Shown here one piece after another: positions 50,330-63,200 of a DNA stretch of 64,000 bases (position 1 is the first letter of the stretch; the number at the start of each line of letters is the position of its first letter). A model generated the notes under the pieces. It was not told the origin of the DNA. It saw only the letters and a program-made list of their open reading frames with translations, and did no database searches. Made by a program: the position numbers and the translations under genes. The DNA is taken from contig LR990049.1 in assembly GCA_905147135.1 (NCBI GenBank), positions 10,371,428-10,435,427 of the forward strand. The letters run 5' to 3'. This DNA is from Blastobasis lacticolella (Eukaryota > Arthropoda > Insecta > Lepidoptera > Blastobasidae).

Positions 50330-50830
50330 GGCTTTTGTAATGATGCTGGTAAAAGAATACTACAAACCAGCTTAAAGTATACAAGAACTTATAATATGCA
50401 ATGTTCTTGTACATTATATTGCTTTCAACATTACTGAAGTCCCGCTATTAAAAAAATATTACATAAAAATTGAAAAAAAAAAAGAAAAAGTGGACTGCAC
50501 CCTTTCATGAAGCTAAGTGCTTTTCCACAAACAAAAATATCGCAACTATAAACATTTCTTTTCTATATTTGAAGAGTTGTAATTCTGAACTCTTGACTTT
50601 TACATTGACTTAGAAGTTTGGTTTAAGTTCGTTTAAGTAATATTTTTCTTTTCTTTATTAAAAATGGAGTTGGCTTTTGTTCTCGCAATTATCTTTTCTT
50701 TTCTTTTAGTCGGTTTAACATTGGAATCTACCATGTATTGAAAGCTTGGTCGCCATTGTAACTGATTATTTGTATTTGTTATATATATTCTGTGAATTAT
50801 TCACTTAAATGGTCTTTTATTTCACACACT
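50330..50830 (+). other. pAbp 3' untranslated region
   Basis: AT-rich trailer with a long A run (50474-50488). I see attaaa at about 50658 but no clear AATAAA before the repeats begin near 50850. The true cleavage site is uncertain. Confidence 0.5.
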
Positions 50831-51123
50831 ATTTACACATCTGGACTAACTGTACTTGAGTGATGGTACATTGTATGAAAAGTCAATATAGTTATTTAAC
50901 TTCTCGTACAATGAACTATCACTTGCACAGTTACAAGTGCTGTACTCCACTAAATGACGTGGCAGAATCGGGTCTGGGTGGGGTCCACTTTCTAGCCTGG
51001 GGAAATTATCTTGGTAGGTATCTCTTTGCTTGGTACTCATAAAATTTGTATGAAACTGAGGTGGATCAGCCACATTGAAGCTAGGCTCAACAAAGAACTA
51101 ACATTCTGGCAATATAAAATGGT

Positions 51124-51659
51124 GGCTTGTTCCGTTTATCCACCCTACTAATACAGGCACCTTAAGGTGGATACTCTAAAACGCTTGTCCATCTATCTAC
51201 TCTGAACGGGGTGGATAACCGGAATTTACATCTGATTGTACTTCCGACTTTTTACCCCAAGTACAGTTTGAATAAAATTATCTATTAAATAAAAACTTGC
51301 ATCCCGTATTTCTCCAAATAACTTCACTACGTCTACTCAATAATGAAATAAGTGTTGGTCATTTTCTGGCCATATTGCAAAATTTATAAAATACTACCAG
51401 CCCTGGCTCGGCTTCGTATGGGTGTTCTCATTTTTATTTATTTTTAGTTAGTAGAGAAGTAATCATTTTAGTGAAAAAGTTAATTAAGAAATACAGGATG
51501 CCAGTTTTTATTTAATAGTTAGTTTTATTTAAACTGTACTTGGAGTAAAAAGTCGGAAGAACAATCAGATGTGTATTCCGTTTATCCACCGCGTTCAGGG
51601 TGGATTGATGGACACGCGTTTCCGAGTATCCACCTTAGGGTGGATACTCAGAACAAGCC
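51124..51659. mobile_element. Foldback element with about 190-bp inverted arms
   Basis: The left arm (51124-51312) and right arm (about 51490-51659) are reverse complements with scattered mismatches. Ends ggcttgttc and gaacaagcc; shared words include ccgactttttac and gtccatc..tc. The outer arms contain internal short palindromes (ccaccttaaggtgg type). About 180 bases lie between arms. No ORF. Confidence 0.85.
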
Positions 51660-51775
51660 AAAAATTGTAAGCTAATTCGGATTTAACCCCCAAAATAACG
51701 ATATGGTAGGGCCATTAGTATGGTCGGGGCAAAACAAGCAATTCGAATAGTATTATCTAGCCTTTATTCTCTATA

Positions 51776-52127
51776 AGCGAGCGGCCACACAGAAAAGACG
51801 CAGACACGTCGCGGACAAGGCACATACGGGACGCGGACGCGACTTAAAACATACAGAAAAGACGGCACGGAGGCGGCGCCGTCGCGAACCAGTCAAGAGC
51901 GTAGGCAAAATAAGGACAGCAAGCGCTGCGGGCGAGGACCGGCTCCCGCACCCCCTGCCTCGCCCGTGCCCCGTCCTTTATGTATGTTTTAAGTCGTGTC
52001 TGCGACGCGACCACGCCCTGTCTTTGCTGTATGTTTTACGTCGTGACTTTTCTAAACATTTTATATGAAAGTAAATTGAACGGGCGACGTGTCTGCGTCT
52101 AACGTCTTTTCTGTGTGGCCGCTCGCT
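51776..52127. mobile_element. Short TIR element (AGCGAGCGGCCACACAG ends), 352 bp
   Basis: agcgagcggccacacagaaa at 51776 is matched by its reverse complement ending at 52127, the perfect part covering 25 bases. Inner parts (cgcagacacgtcgc and its complement; gacttaaaacatac and its complement) extend the inverted relation, and the centre is GC-rich. No clear target duplication. Confidence 0.75.
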
Positions 52128-52235
52128 AAGCTAAGGTATGTTTATACATAGGTACGGAACACACCACCACCAAAGATGCCGAAGACCGAATGAAATGGAT
52201 AAGGAAAGCAGGAAGTCTGCTCCTGGGGGCCCCTC

Positions 52236-52500
52236 GTAGAAGCTCGTCTAAGCTGAAATGACGCGCCCCACTGTCGCATTAACGCATACCAGCAAAAAAA
52301 TATGGGCGCAATACATATACAAATGCCGTTGTAATTGGTCATTCAGTTGCCGGTGAGACTCAACGTAGGCACGCGTCGTTCGATTGGAGCAGTAGACGCT
52401 CCCACACAGATGAAGTGTCGTTATTAATATTTGCACTCACACATCGAAATCAACTAATTAAGTAGTGGGGCGCGTCATTTCAGCTTAGACAAGCTTCTAC
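52236..52500 (+). mobile_element. MITE with GTAGAAGCTCG ends, copy 2, 265 bp
   Basis: Same family as 37975-38219, with inverted ends of about 37 bases (gtagaagctcgtctaagctg and reverse). It lies directly next to an RTE-type tail (aagatgccgaagaccg, 52172). Confidence 0.8.
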
Positions 52501-52614
52501 TCGGATATGACGCCAAATGTAAAAGCAATCCTTAGTTCCAGTGTAACTATTATTGCGTGGAACCCGTCATCATTGGCGCATAGGCTATTTACCACGGGGG
52601 CCTGGCTCCTGAGG

Positions 52615-53240
52615 TGGCCGATGAAGCCGAGTCGATCGCTAATGTACAGTCAGTAAGCACGAATCAGAACGATTAAAGCCACCATACAAGCCAAGCCACA
52701 GGTGTTAGTTTTACATAGTCGAGCTCTGTAAATATTTTTGATATATTGGTTCTTATAATCTAAATTTATGGGAGATGTGATTGTTTTTAAAAAAATTAAA
52801 GAATTTTTTGAATCATGGCTCGTAAGGAGCTGGTGCGAACACATTAAATGAACGAGCTTATAATATTTGGAGATTTAGATTTTATTCACAAAAGACCTGG
52901 GCGAATAATAACGAAGGAGCGAGTGAAGAGAGCGACGGAAATTTTGGGTTTAAAAACGCGGTGAACAACAACGAATGTGTGAGCGAGCTCGAAATATATG
53001 ACATTTTGGGTCTTAAAAGCTTGAGGGGATCATTGGAGGAATGAGCGAGTTCGCAATTTTGGCTATTTTTTGTCTTAACAGCCGTGGGTGCTCAATTAAT
53101 AAGTAAAAGGGGTGATCTTTACAAAAGTACCTTATGGCAAATAAATGTATGAGCGACCGCAACCAGCTTATTGAAAAGTAACTGTAATTTATGAATGAGC
53201 AAGCGGGGGGGCAACTGCAATATGATAGACTGAACAATTT
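52615..53240 (+). repeat. Degenerate 'gagcgagc' repeat array, copy 3, with leading module
   Basis: The module gatgaagccgagtcgatcg...atgtacag (52621-52650) is followed, after about 200 bases, by units with gaacgag, gagcgagtgaagagagcg, gtgagcgagctcgaaa, gaatgagcgagttcgc and gtatgagcgaccgcaac. Layout matches copy 1 at 24750-25250. Confidence 0.7.
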
Positions 53241-53261
53241 TCTCTTGGGTTTTATTACCCT

Positions 53262-53530
53262 CGTCATCATCATCACCGCCCGTAACAGTCCACTGCAGGA
53301 CTTAGGGCCTCTCCCACGAAAGGGGAGGTTATTGCCATAATCTCCACTCTTGGCAGGCGGGTTGGAGATTGCAGTGTTTAAATATAACAATGGAAAATGC
53401 TGCTGCCCTTTTTCCAGACTATCAAGAATCTCCGACTCTTGATTTTAGCCTCGAAAACATTAGTCGCCTTATACAACACCCATAAGTGTAAGGGGTTGGT
53501 GCTATTCTACTCTGCCGGACACCACATGAC
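53262..53530 (-). repeat. Retroposon 3' fragment (pair with 15870-16105)
   Basis: On the minus strand it matches the Pep intron 6 fragment: gcagagtagaatagcaccaa, gtgggagaggccctaagtcc, tgcagtggactgttacgggc and a (GAT)n tail at 53264-53276. The plus strand begins cgtcatcatcatcaccgccc. Confidence 0.75.
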
Positions 53531-54600
53531 CAATTACCCCACTTTTGGAAAAATAACTCAATCTAGGTAGCTTTAATTGTAATTTAATTTAATTGTAATG
53601 AAATGTGGTTGTCCATTGAAAGCGCTAAAGGCCTTTCAGTGTTCGACTTGTTGTTTAAAAAATGCGATACAAGCTGAAAAGACGAAAAGTCAGGGAACCA
53701 AACTAGAGTCAAAGTTTTACTCCACCACTATACAATAAATACGTCTCAATCTCAATAATACACTCCTTTGCAAAAAAAAGTAGATATCCAATAGTAAGTT
53801 TGTGGATTCCTCGGTTGTATTTCATTGAAATTATGTTTATGTAACCCCCCCCCCCCCCCTTCCTACACCTATGCCCGTCATGGACAATACAAAGGTAAAC
53901 CACAAGCGAGGGCAGCCCAGAAAAGTACCATTCTAACCCGTAGAGTCTGGGGTAAACTCAGAGTATTAGCAGTATGAAGGTTCCGTTACTGGGGCCCCAT
54001 GCGTAGCGTTGTTAGCTTCGGCATTTATTACAGCTCCGCCGGAGCTCTATTTTTCAACCTAAATTGGCAACACAGTATACGGTTCAAAATAACAGAAACA
54101 ATCGAGTAGGTAAATACGTAATCCCGATAAACAAAATATAGATAAATGCTAAAATTGCAATGCACGTTACTGCGAAAGATCTTCACTGTGAAGCCACCAC
54201 ATTGCGGTGTACGTTACAGCGAAAAACCTTCACTGCGTAGCCAGGAGAGTAAAAGACCATCAAGTTTCCATCGCTGGTACCTCGTAATCTATTCCGTTTC
54301 ATCTATTTCTTCATTCTTCGGTTAGCAATACTTTCTTCTTTATTGCCTTACTCGGCGCGCTGACGGCTAGGCGCTCAATATAATAATCACAGCTCAGTAT
54401 AACCGCATCCTCATACCTTATAGGTCTATTGCGATACCTCCAAATTCTAGTGGCTTCGCAGTGAAGGTCTACCGCCGTAACCTGCATGTGGCTTCGCAGT
54501 GAAGATCTTTCGCGGAACCTACCTAGCGTGCATCGAAATATGGTGGTTTGTCTGTCAAGATCTTTCGCGTTCACGTGCTTCGCATGTTTTTTTGTTATTC
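53531..54600. other. No gene; palindromic short repeats at 54172-54514
   Basis: gcgaaagatcttcactgtga (54172) is matched by the reverse complement near 54490-54514, and an internal second pair (gcgaaaaaccttcactgcg at 54219, cgcagtgaaggtctaccg at 54457) repeats the pattern. A 14-C run lies at 53845-53858. No gene. Confidence 0.5.
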
Positions 54601-54720
54601 TATTCAGTGACAAACGATCAGGCAACCCACAGGATGGTAAGTGGTATCTGTGACCCATAACTACGACGATTTGGTTATCGAGGTTACTCCGGAAAATTAG
54701 CGTCATGCCTATCTATATCT
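54590..54720 (-). mobile_element. Retrotransposon 3' tail
   Basis: The minus strand reads ...cttaccatcctgtgggttgc...ctgatcgtttgtcactgaat...aaaaaaa, similar to the poly(A)-ended tails at 17620 and 19280. No coding part remains. Confidence 0.55.
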
Positions 54721-56170
54721 GTATTCATACCCAAAATTTAAAACCGTTCGACTACATTTTAACCGGATACATTATGTCCGTAGTGGACAGCACGTGTGTG
54801 GACGCGTCATGGACGTAATATGATGGGCACGCGTACGCATGAGTCACGTCACAACGTTTACGACTGCGTCAGCGTATTTTTAACAATGGTGTGGCCATTC
54901 CTTTTATCCTACTAATAATTTTTATAAGTGCGATAGTTTTTGTGTGTGCGCGTTTGTTACCCCTTCACGCCAAAACGGATTCGGGTGAAAGGTACGGTCA
55001 TAAATAACACATAGGCTACCTTTTATCCCCCCACCCCCATTTGCGCAATTTAGCGTGTAGGTAGTCAACGCAGGTGCAAAGCTAGTAACTGAAGTCTGCT
55101 GCTGGACATAGCCATATGAAGGTACCTAGGTATGGCATAATTTCGCAAGTGGACCGTCATTCCTCCTATACTCTGTTTACTAAACGAAACGTTGCCTGAC
55201 AGGTCTTACAGATGGTTGCACCCTAGGTACCTACTAGTGGAGTTGGACGTAAAACTGGACTGCAGATATGATTGTACGTAAGTACCTACTAAATAATCCT
55301 TGATCGAATCTACCTGAGGTCAACCGCACGGCTGTTTTGTGCGATCACTAACGTGGAGAACGCGTCACGGTAACCGCGAGCGATTCACATGCATACGTAC
55401 CTATTCCGCAACTCGACGAACCCGTAGGTACAATAGGCGCTATTGTATTTAGTTATGAGGTTGGAGGTCAGTTACTAATAAAGTTCCATTGCAATTAATT
55501 GTAACTATGAAAACGATCATACGTAATCGCAAACGTATCAATTTCAATAATTGAAATCAGAGAATTGTTGGCAACAGAGTTACCTAAGAAGCCTACTGAA
55601 TAAAACTCCGAAGGGACCAGCGTTACTTAGTAATTAGTTAGGTACTTAGTAACTACTACCAGAGATACCGAAACTCAATATTTTTGGTATTTGAATGTAC
55701 AGTAATAGTTACTATAACGACTCATTCCAATTAGTACTTTCAGAGTTATACGGTCGGTCGGGCACCACGTCCTTTCGTAGTATTAAACAAGTATAACTCC
55801 GAAAATACAATTAATTGGAACATCGGGAACGGCTATAAGCTATAATACCCATACGCTGTGGGTGGGACAGCGGGGTGGAGGTGGTGCTCTCTGTGGAATT
55901 TCGGGACTGCGTCTTGGACGTAAAGCGTGTAAGTGACCGCCTCATAGTTGTGGAGGTGCTTAATTAAGCAATTTGATAAGGAGAAGGCGCTGTTCTGGGA
56001 GACTGGTCATGTTGGTGAAAAGTGTGAGGAGTTTGGGCACTCTCTCACAAATAAAACGAAACATTTCTGACGGAACTAAAACTATAATTTCCAATCAATA
56101 AAAAACACTTTACATTAAGTGACAAAAACACCACTGGCTAATAATTAATTTAACATGTATGTAGGTATGT
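54721..56170. other. No gene seen between 54721 and Nmt
   Basis: Contains a reverse copy of the 'gataaaaggtagcctatg' type repeat at about 54955-55060 and the unclassified repeat 55475-55590 (pair with 20620-20755). The remainder has short frames only. Confidence 0.5.
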
Positions 56171-56178
56171 GTATAACA

Positions 56179-57594
56179 TTATTGAAGAACTAAACCAATT
56201 TTATTTGCAGTCATACTAGGGCACCGCCAATTATACAAATAGTATTGCAAATTACCATCACCAATACCAAATTTTAAAGGCTCCAAAAACTCTTTATTTT
56301 CCATCAAATCTAAAGCATTAAAAACATCAAATCCTGAATTTTTAGCAGTAATTAATGCATCAAGCATTAAATCAATCCAAGGGGTTTTTGTAGAAACATT
56401 ATAAAATGAATATGCTGCTTTTAATGTTTTATGTACAGGATGGTACACCACAGTTGAAGGCAAAGTGTAGTAGCTAACAAAGTCTGTAATGCTACCATCA
56501 TTAGCTTCAACAACAAAGCTATCAATAATACCAGCCTGTGGTATAAACCAATGTTTGAATTCTTCTTCAGTGTATACAGGAGCCAAATCAAATTTTTTCA
56601 AATAATCATTTAATAATTTAACAGCTTTTTCACAATCTTGAGGCTCCATTTTTCTAAAACCAGATGTTTTTGGTGAATCAGGCAGCTTAAATAACTTAAG
56701 TGTTCTTTGCATAGTCATATTCCTTGACAAATGACTGAATTTAATGTCAATTAGTTTTTTGGGATTCAATGATCTATGCCAATACCGACATGTAGCGATA
56801 GGTTTAGGTAATACAATCCCAGCTGTATAAACCCCTTGGAAAATTCCAGTTAAATTAACTCTACGAGTAATTTCCCTTATCAATACTGGGGCTACACGTT
56901 TAGATCGTAATTTTTTATGAACACACAAGAAGTTTATCTCAACAACAGTCTGTAAGTGGTCATATATTCTCAAGTTAGCAGGAACAGCAGATATAAATCC
57001 AACCAGTTTTCCTGACTTAGCCACCCTGACACCACAATGCCAGTCCATTCTCCAGCCAGGTGGTTGAAGTGCCCACTTTAGAAAATCGGTCTGATAATCA
57101 AAACGAAACATGCAATCATCATCTTCTACATAGTTCTCGTTTAGTAAATAGTACAATTCAGTCAACACTAATGGTTCATTTAGATTTAAAGTATCCCATT
57201 GAAAACCATCTGGGAGCGTGTAAGGCTCACTACGGATCTCTTCAGGAGTTTTAGGGGGTTCTATGGGTTCATTAGAAACAATTTTCTCGTCCATTTTAGG
57301 AACTGGTTGTGTAGACCAAAATTGATAGGACTTATGAAGAGCCTCTTCAGTAGTCTTGGCTGGTTTTTGCTGTAAATTTAATACCTCCATTGCCATTTTT
57401 AAATCCTTTAGTGAAATATTTTGATGGACATCACCTGAGTTGGGAACTGATACTAGCCCATCAGCCGATGCTGTACCACCGTGGTCGCCATCACCACCGC
57501 TGCGCTTTTTCTTGTTTTTATTTTTCTTTTTAGAATGTTTTTCTTCATTTTCTTTTTCATGTTCATTAGATTGGGCTGCTTTGTCATCTTCCAT
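56179..57594 (-). CDS. Nmt: Glycylpeptide N-tetradecanoyltransferase (N-myristoyltransferase)
   Basis: One uninterrupted exon of 471 codons, the same length as Drosophila Nmt (about 472). The enzyme moves myristate from myristoyl-CoA to the N-terminal glycine of proteins. Residues 18-32 form a Lys-rich stretch ([13 protein letters not shown]) that in this family aids ribosome binding. Both family signatures are present: EINFLCVHK (from residue 219) and KFGIGDG (from 441). The C-terminus GLVLQ supplies the carboxylate that acts as catalytic base. The N-terminal GNAT half (about 125-290) and C-terminal peptide-binding half (about 300-471) are complete. The start is the first ATG of the frame, followed by an acidic leader. 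Lack of introns in a 64-kb region of split genes is unusual but the frame is undamaged; a functional retrocopy or natural intronless gene are both possible. No clear polyadenylation hexamer on the minus strand could be fixed. Confidence 0.97.
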   Translation of the reverse strand: MEDDKAAQSNEHEKENEEKHSKKKNKNKKKRSGGDGDHGGTASADGLVSVPNSGDVHQNISLKDLKMAMEVLNLQQKPAKTTEEALHKSYQFWSTQPVPKMDEKIVSNEPIEPPKTPEEIRSEPYTLPDGFQWDTLNLNEPLVLTELYYLLNENYVEDDDCMFRFDYQTDFLKWALQPPGWRMDWHCGVRVAKSGKLVGFISAVPANLRIYDHLQTVVEINFLCVHKKLRSKRVAPVLIREITRRVNLTGIFQGVYTAGIVLPKPIATCRYWHRSLNPKKLIDIKFSHLSRNMTMQRTLKLFKLPDSPKTSGFRKMEPQDCEKAVKLLNDYLKKFDLAPVYTEEEFKHWFIPQAGIIDSFVVEANDGSITDFVSYYTLPSTVVYHPVHKTLKAAYSFYNVSTKTPWIDLMLDALITAKNSGFDVFNALDLMENKEFLEPLKFGIGDGNLQYYLYNWRCPSMTANKIGLVLQ

Positions 57595-60287
57595 AACGCT
57601 GATAATTAATAATTATGATTACGAGGTAATTTAGTGAGGAAGGAAATTGAAAATTGAAGTTTTTTTTTCTTACGCTGTCAGCAGTGTTGCCGCAACTGAG
57701 TTCCCAAAACGTACATAATGTACATATTAAATCGAGCGCTGAAAAGGTATATTTTGGAGTAAAATAGACACGTTTTTTTTACAGAAACTAGTAACAGACG
57801 CTTCGACCTTGGTCGAACGTCCGACCACGTCCCGTGCAGCCAAAAGCAACATTATTTTATACTGCTATATATCATCAAAAATATAAAATAAAGTCGATAA
57901 GGATTAAGTAGTATTAACTGCAACTACCGGTTGGTTGACTCCAGCCAAAACAGAGTTTTCCTAGTTGTCCCTACAGCTTCTCTCGCTTAAGTTCAAAAGG
58001 TAATTATTATAAAATGGACACTATTACACATGGCAAAATAATATAGGAGGCTAAAAACGTACGTCAAATGTATAAAGTGTACGCTAACGGCAACACCGAC
58101 TCAGTCAGTGTTGCTCACTGCTAAAAAAAAGGATATTTGTGGGTAAATTGTGATCGATTCAGTGCCACATTAAAGCATGTGCTACACGTCTGTTTGTTGT
58201 CTGTTACTGGACTGTCTGTTTGTTGGTCTATGACAAGTGTCTTGGCAGTGTGATCAGATTTTGCCGAATTCTGAGGTTTTAGCAGAATTAGATTTTCAAT
58301 TTAAAGTGAATCTAGCAGATTGTGTCGCAGATATGAAAAAATAGCAGAAAATTAGCAGGCTTAGAAATATTTTAAAAATTATTTCTATTTTCCACCGTCT
58401 TTCTATTAACCTTTGAGGGCAATTTAGGGAAACTGACTATAAATAGACATTTATTAAAAATAAAATTAGCAGACTTCATCAGAATTATCAATCATATAAC
58501 AAAAAAAATTTGCAGACAGCTGAATTTGGGCGAGTAGATGGCATAATCTTTAATTTAAATCTGGTCACACATCTTGAATTGATGTCTTGTTTTCTCGTTC
58601 TCTCTGTTTCGTCTGTTTGCTGCAGTTGCGATTTTGTGATTTTCGCTATTTTGATTTGATAAGAAATAATTTAGTTCTTGAGTTTGAGGTTTTCAGAATA
58701 AAACGCTGAATACTTTGTTAAAATAACCTTGAATTCCAAAAAGTTTTTGGCTGTAATAACATAAACAGAAGAAATCTGTTTCATTCATTTTACGGTTACA
58801 CGTCATTATAAAAGTTGTGAACTTAAAATGATCTAATTTGATAGTTACATGCAGTTATGTGAGAAGTAAATTATCAACACCGCAACTGGTGTTTTAACAC
58901 CGGATTGTTAGAAAGGCGTTGCAAGTTGCAAGACTAAAGGTATATGGTATTTTATTTGGTACATACCTACACAGATTTGTAACAAAATCGTAGTCTAATA
59001 ATGTGGGGGGGTTCTAATTTATCCCTATTTTAATGTGAGTACAAATCTCACACTAGAGAATTGTTAGGTAGCTACATATTTTATAGCTACCTACTTCTTG
59101 TAAGTGGTTTAATTTCCTCTTAATTCCATAGCAATTGTCTTTTGTAGGTATAAATAATTTTGTGTTCAATATTATATTGCAGTGGACTGGTTAAGCAGTA
59201 CTATTTCACCTATATTTATTAATCTGGGTATTATTTATCTGGGTTATATTTTAATTGACAAGTCAAATCAGGCAATGTTTTGCCTTATTATGTCAGATTA
59301 GCAGAATGCCAGATGAGCAGAATGTCCGACTTCAATTAGTTATTTATCACATTGCCTGGTCATTATAGATACTGCTACGTAACTGTTGGAATAAACTGAT
59401 GAGTAAGATACATTAGGCTATTAAGTGACCTGGTTGCATTCCAAATTGCTGGGTTTGCTACACCAGTTTTTAAAATTCCACTCCACAAATTTTCATTCCC
59501 AATTAGTCGGCAATAAGTGATGGAAGTTATTCATAATGCCCAGTCAATTTAATTGTTTCAATAGTTTTTCACAATGCCCACTCATATTGGGAATTATAAA
59601 TATTGCCCCATTAATTACATTGTCCATAACATACACAAACAATGTGTTTTAAGTGGTTATTTGCTTTCAAAACTGAAGCAAAATATTGACCCAGGGAGTT
59701 AATTCACATCCATTCTTTTGTTTTGGGGGATTGATGAGGTAGGTATGTAAAAGTGGTTTGTTTAGAATAATGAAAAATTTCACTTCGATAAAGTATAGTG
59801 ACTAGTTAAGAGTTTTAATTTAGGAAGGGAAATCCTATTTTTTGTTAAGATTCCTTTAAATTAGTTATTTATTTATTTGTATCCATTATTTGAAATACTT
59901 TTTAGTAAGGACCGACCAAAATCTCAGTGTTTTTCTCAGTTTAAGTTAAATTCATCTATGATCTCAGTCTCGGTTCTTTGAGACCAAGGTACACAATGCA
60001 TTGGCCAACTTCGAATTTGCTAATTGTTTGATTGAGTAGCAACTGTACAATAACTTTTTATTAAATCTGGACAGTTAAAAGATAACAGACTACTGTCTAG
60101 TGTGATTGCCAAGTATTCCATAAATATTTGTCAGTGTGACAATAACTTTATTCTTATTTTTGGTCTCAGCCCTAGTCAAGAAATACAGTCTTGATCGGTC
60201 CTTACTTTTTAGTGGTAACTCACTTAAACATAAAGATATAAAATAGTGTTACACATGTGATTGCAACAAGTATCTATATTGTTACAG
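57595..60287. other. Region between Nmt and the first TDRD7-like coding exon
   Basis: The divergent arrangement means this region holds the Nmt promoter and probably the non-coding 5' exon and promoter of the TDRD7-like gene, since an acceptor (ttacag) precedes its start codon. I cannot place either start site. 58247-58572 looks like a TIR element. 58600-58640 (tctcgttctctctgtttcgtc) is a pyrimidine-rich stretch that may be a transcription start. Otherwise AT-rich, no gene. Confidence 0.45.
58247..58572. mobile_element. Possible TIR element (GTGTGA-CAGATTT ends)
   Basis: gtgtgatcagatttt near 58249 is matched by the reverse complement aaatctggtcacac ending at 58570 (one mismatch). The interior repeats 'agcaga' about nine times. 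Flanking sequence does not show a clean target duplication. Resembles hAT-type ends but only weakly. Confidence 0.4.
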
Positions 60288-60293
60288 ATAAAC

Positions 60294-63200
60294 ATGACTG
60301 AGAAAGATCAAGTCATACAAGCACTCCGTGCTACATTAATTTCTGTAAAGGGAGCTCTGACCCTCAAGCAATGTAATCGTAAGTTTGTTTAGGGATTCAT
60401 TCCTCTACGTACTTTAATGCCCACGAAAAGATGGTTTGGGAGGAGAATTTTAGGAGTACAAGGAAAATTATAACTGAAAAACGAATTGATAACAAGAAAC
60501 TGACAGAGGCACTAAACAAAGGCAGGTTATTCCCCATAGCACAAATTGTAGCAGAGAGCAAAATCTCCGAAGGCCTAAGATTTTTTCGTATCATTTTTTC
60601 GTGTCGTATCATTGTATTGTAGCAAAATTTAAGGTTTATTATGTGTGGAAATCAGTGGCGAGCTGGTGCCGACCAAACCACATTGCACCGGTGAACAGGG
60701 TTAAGGTGTTTACGGACTTGAGACAACCTCAGGCGAGGCAGCATCACGACGAGCCGTGCAAGGTAGAAGAATTCTACACTTAAAGAGCTAACTGATCTGC
60801 TATAACGGCAGGCGCATCCAAGTGGCCTTTGTACAGGAGCTCAGGTGGCAGGGCTCGAAGACGAGACATAGTGCAACGATACAAGTTAATGTACACGGGT
60901 TCGGCGGAAGGAAGGAATGGGTTCGGCATAGTGATGTGCGACGAATTGCGGAATGGCATACTGGAGGTGAGCAGAGTCAGCCATCAACTCATATTGGTCA
61001 AAGTGGTGATAGACGGATCAACAACTAACAGCTGGCTGCGCCTTCTACGAAAAGACTGCAGCATATTTCCGTACAGGCTTGTGCCGCTATGTCTAATGAT
61101 AGTCATAGACCTGTATCTTAAACTTTACCTATACCCCAAGGTCACAAATGACGCTCGTCACCTACTGTCGCTGTCGATATCCCTGGTTGTACTAAGTACA
61201 GATCTCAAGTAGGTATCGGACCTGATCCGTCTGTGCGCTTGACCACGGACAGGCCGGAGATCTGTACTGTTGCTATCTTCTGTGTCTCCGCCACATTTAA
61301 TTTCAGACGGCCGTTCTCAACCGACTCCTTCCTATTAAAACGTTGTATGACCAATCGTTACTGGTCAGTCTGTCAGCGCGATATTATCAGAATACATGAG
61401 CAGCTTGCTTATGATAGCCTCAGTTGCTGGTTGACAGTACGTCTAATACCACGCTGAACAGAAATGCGCTGAGAACGGAGCCCTGGCTTACCCCTACTAT
61501 GGATTCTTTTTTCCTCTAAGAATCTCATTCCACAACCTTAGTCTGCATGGGAGAAAGTTCCTTTGGAACCGCACTGTTTGGAGGCGACCAATTTCGTTCC
61601 AAGGAGTGAAGATGAACATTGGAATCGCGGTTCATGTCCCGGATAATGTCTTGATTTGGACCGCAACGCTTACAAGATCATCTCAAAAGAGACACCGTGA
61701 AAATCATTCTGCAGCAGGAAATTCAAAGGCGTGTTCTTTTGATCTGCATCCCTCCAGAAAAGTTCTCATGGCAAATACGGGGCCCATGGCCGAAACCCAT
61801 ACTGACACCCAAGACTGTACGCTCTTGTCGGATCCGAAAGTTGATAATGTGTTCAAAATCTTTATGGCGTGAGAGACATCACCTTTATACCGCGATAGTA
61901 ACGGTATTCCCGCGTCGAGCTCTTACCCTGTGACCTGTGATGTTCTATCTGCGGTGCAATGTGTGGTTTTACACGGCTTGACTCCTTAATGAGTAGGTAC
62001 CTACTGCGGTTTCCATGGAGCCGTACCGATCTCCGATAGTAAGCCGTCATCTTGATCCAATTGAGTAGAGACCAATCGCAGCAAGGCAGCTCCAGCAAGG
62101 CAGCTCAGGCTTGCTGTGATTGGTCTCTAATGGATCAAGATGGCGGCGTATTTTCGGTGATCGTCGGTACAGCCGCTGGTGAGAAATGTCGCCGATGAGA
62201 TCGAAGAAACTCGGGTGCGCTGGTTTGGCAAATTATGCGTAAGTCCCTATGGTAAATTTTCGGGAAATCCCCCTTATCCACGCCACTCCCCTGGGTGACG
62301 TGGTATCTTTTAAAGATTTTCCCTTTTACAAAAGGGTTACACAGGAAATAGGCGCCCAAACCCGGGGGCAGAGTTTGCTAAATCGCCGTGTTCCCGAATC
62401 GATCGCGGATAGACAATTTTGGAGCCCGATCGCGAGTGACGTACTCATACTTCTACCTTTATGACTCACACACACACACAAATGACTGGCAGTACCAGGA
62501 AAGACATTCAGCGAAAGCAACGTATTGGCGTCGCTGAGTAGGACGCCGGAAAAAACTCTTACTAATTACTCGAGAATGGTAATATAAAAAAGATCGTGTC
62601 AAAAACGGGGACACTGCTCGCAAGACAAGAATATGTTTATTTTAGGATAAAAAAAAGCAATTATGAATGAATTAAATAAACGTTCTATCTAAGCATTTAA
62701 TACGTACCTATATCATTTACATGAAACCTGGATTGACGCCAAGATGATGATCATATTACCTACCTGAAAAGGGGGAAGGGAGAACCAAACTTTCCAACCA
62801 AAACAAACCAAGGTTCAAACTAGACCTCCCTGATTATGTCTTGCACCGAAACTTTAAAGAAAGCAATCAAGACAATCAGCAACTTTCTAATAAATACGAC
62901 ATTTAGAGGCCGCTCCCAAACTTTGATAGTTTTGTCCAGGTATTCTTCATAAGAATGGATAAATACGAGCGATACGCCGCTCGAGCCTTTGTTTCCTTCT
63001 GTAAATTTTAAGATTGAAAGAGACAGCAGTATCGTGCTGGTGGTGCAGATAGGCAAATAGGTGACTTGTTTGCTTCCCTGTTATATAATAATTAAAAAAC
63101 CCACTATTTCCGCCATAAGGAAAATGTGGGGGCGGATCCTTAAAATACACCGAAGTTTAGGTTTAATTTAATAAAATTACAGTGAATATAATGAAAATAT

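Noticed and set aside
54311..54706. 131-codon minus-strand frame
   Set aside because: It begins inside a retroposon 3' tail and continues through palindromic repeats; no conserved domain.
60431..60622. 63-codon plus-strand frame after TDRD7-like exon 1
   Set aside because: It lies in the intron after a strong GTAAGT donor, with no recognised domain; the true continuation of the LOTUS domain is at 63232.
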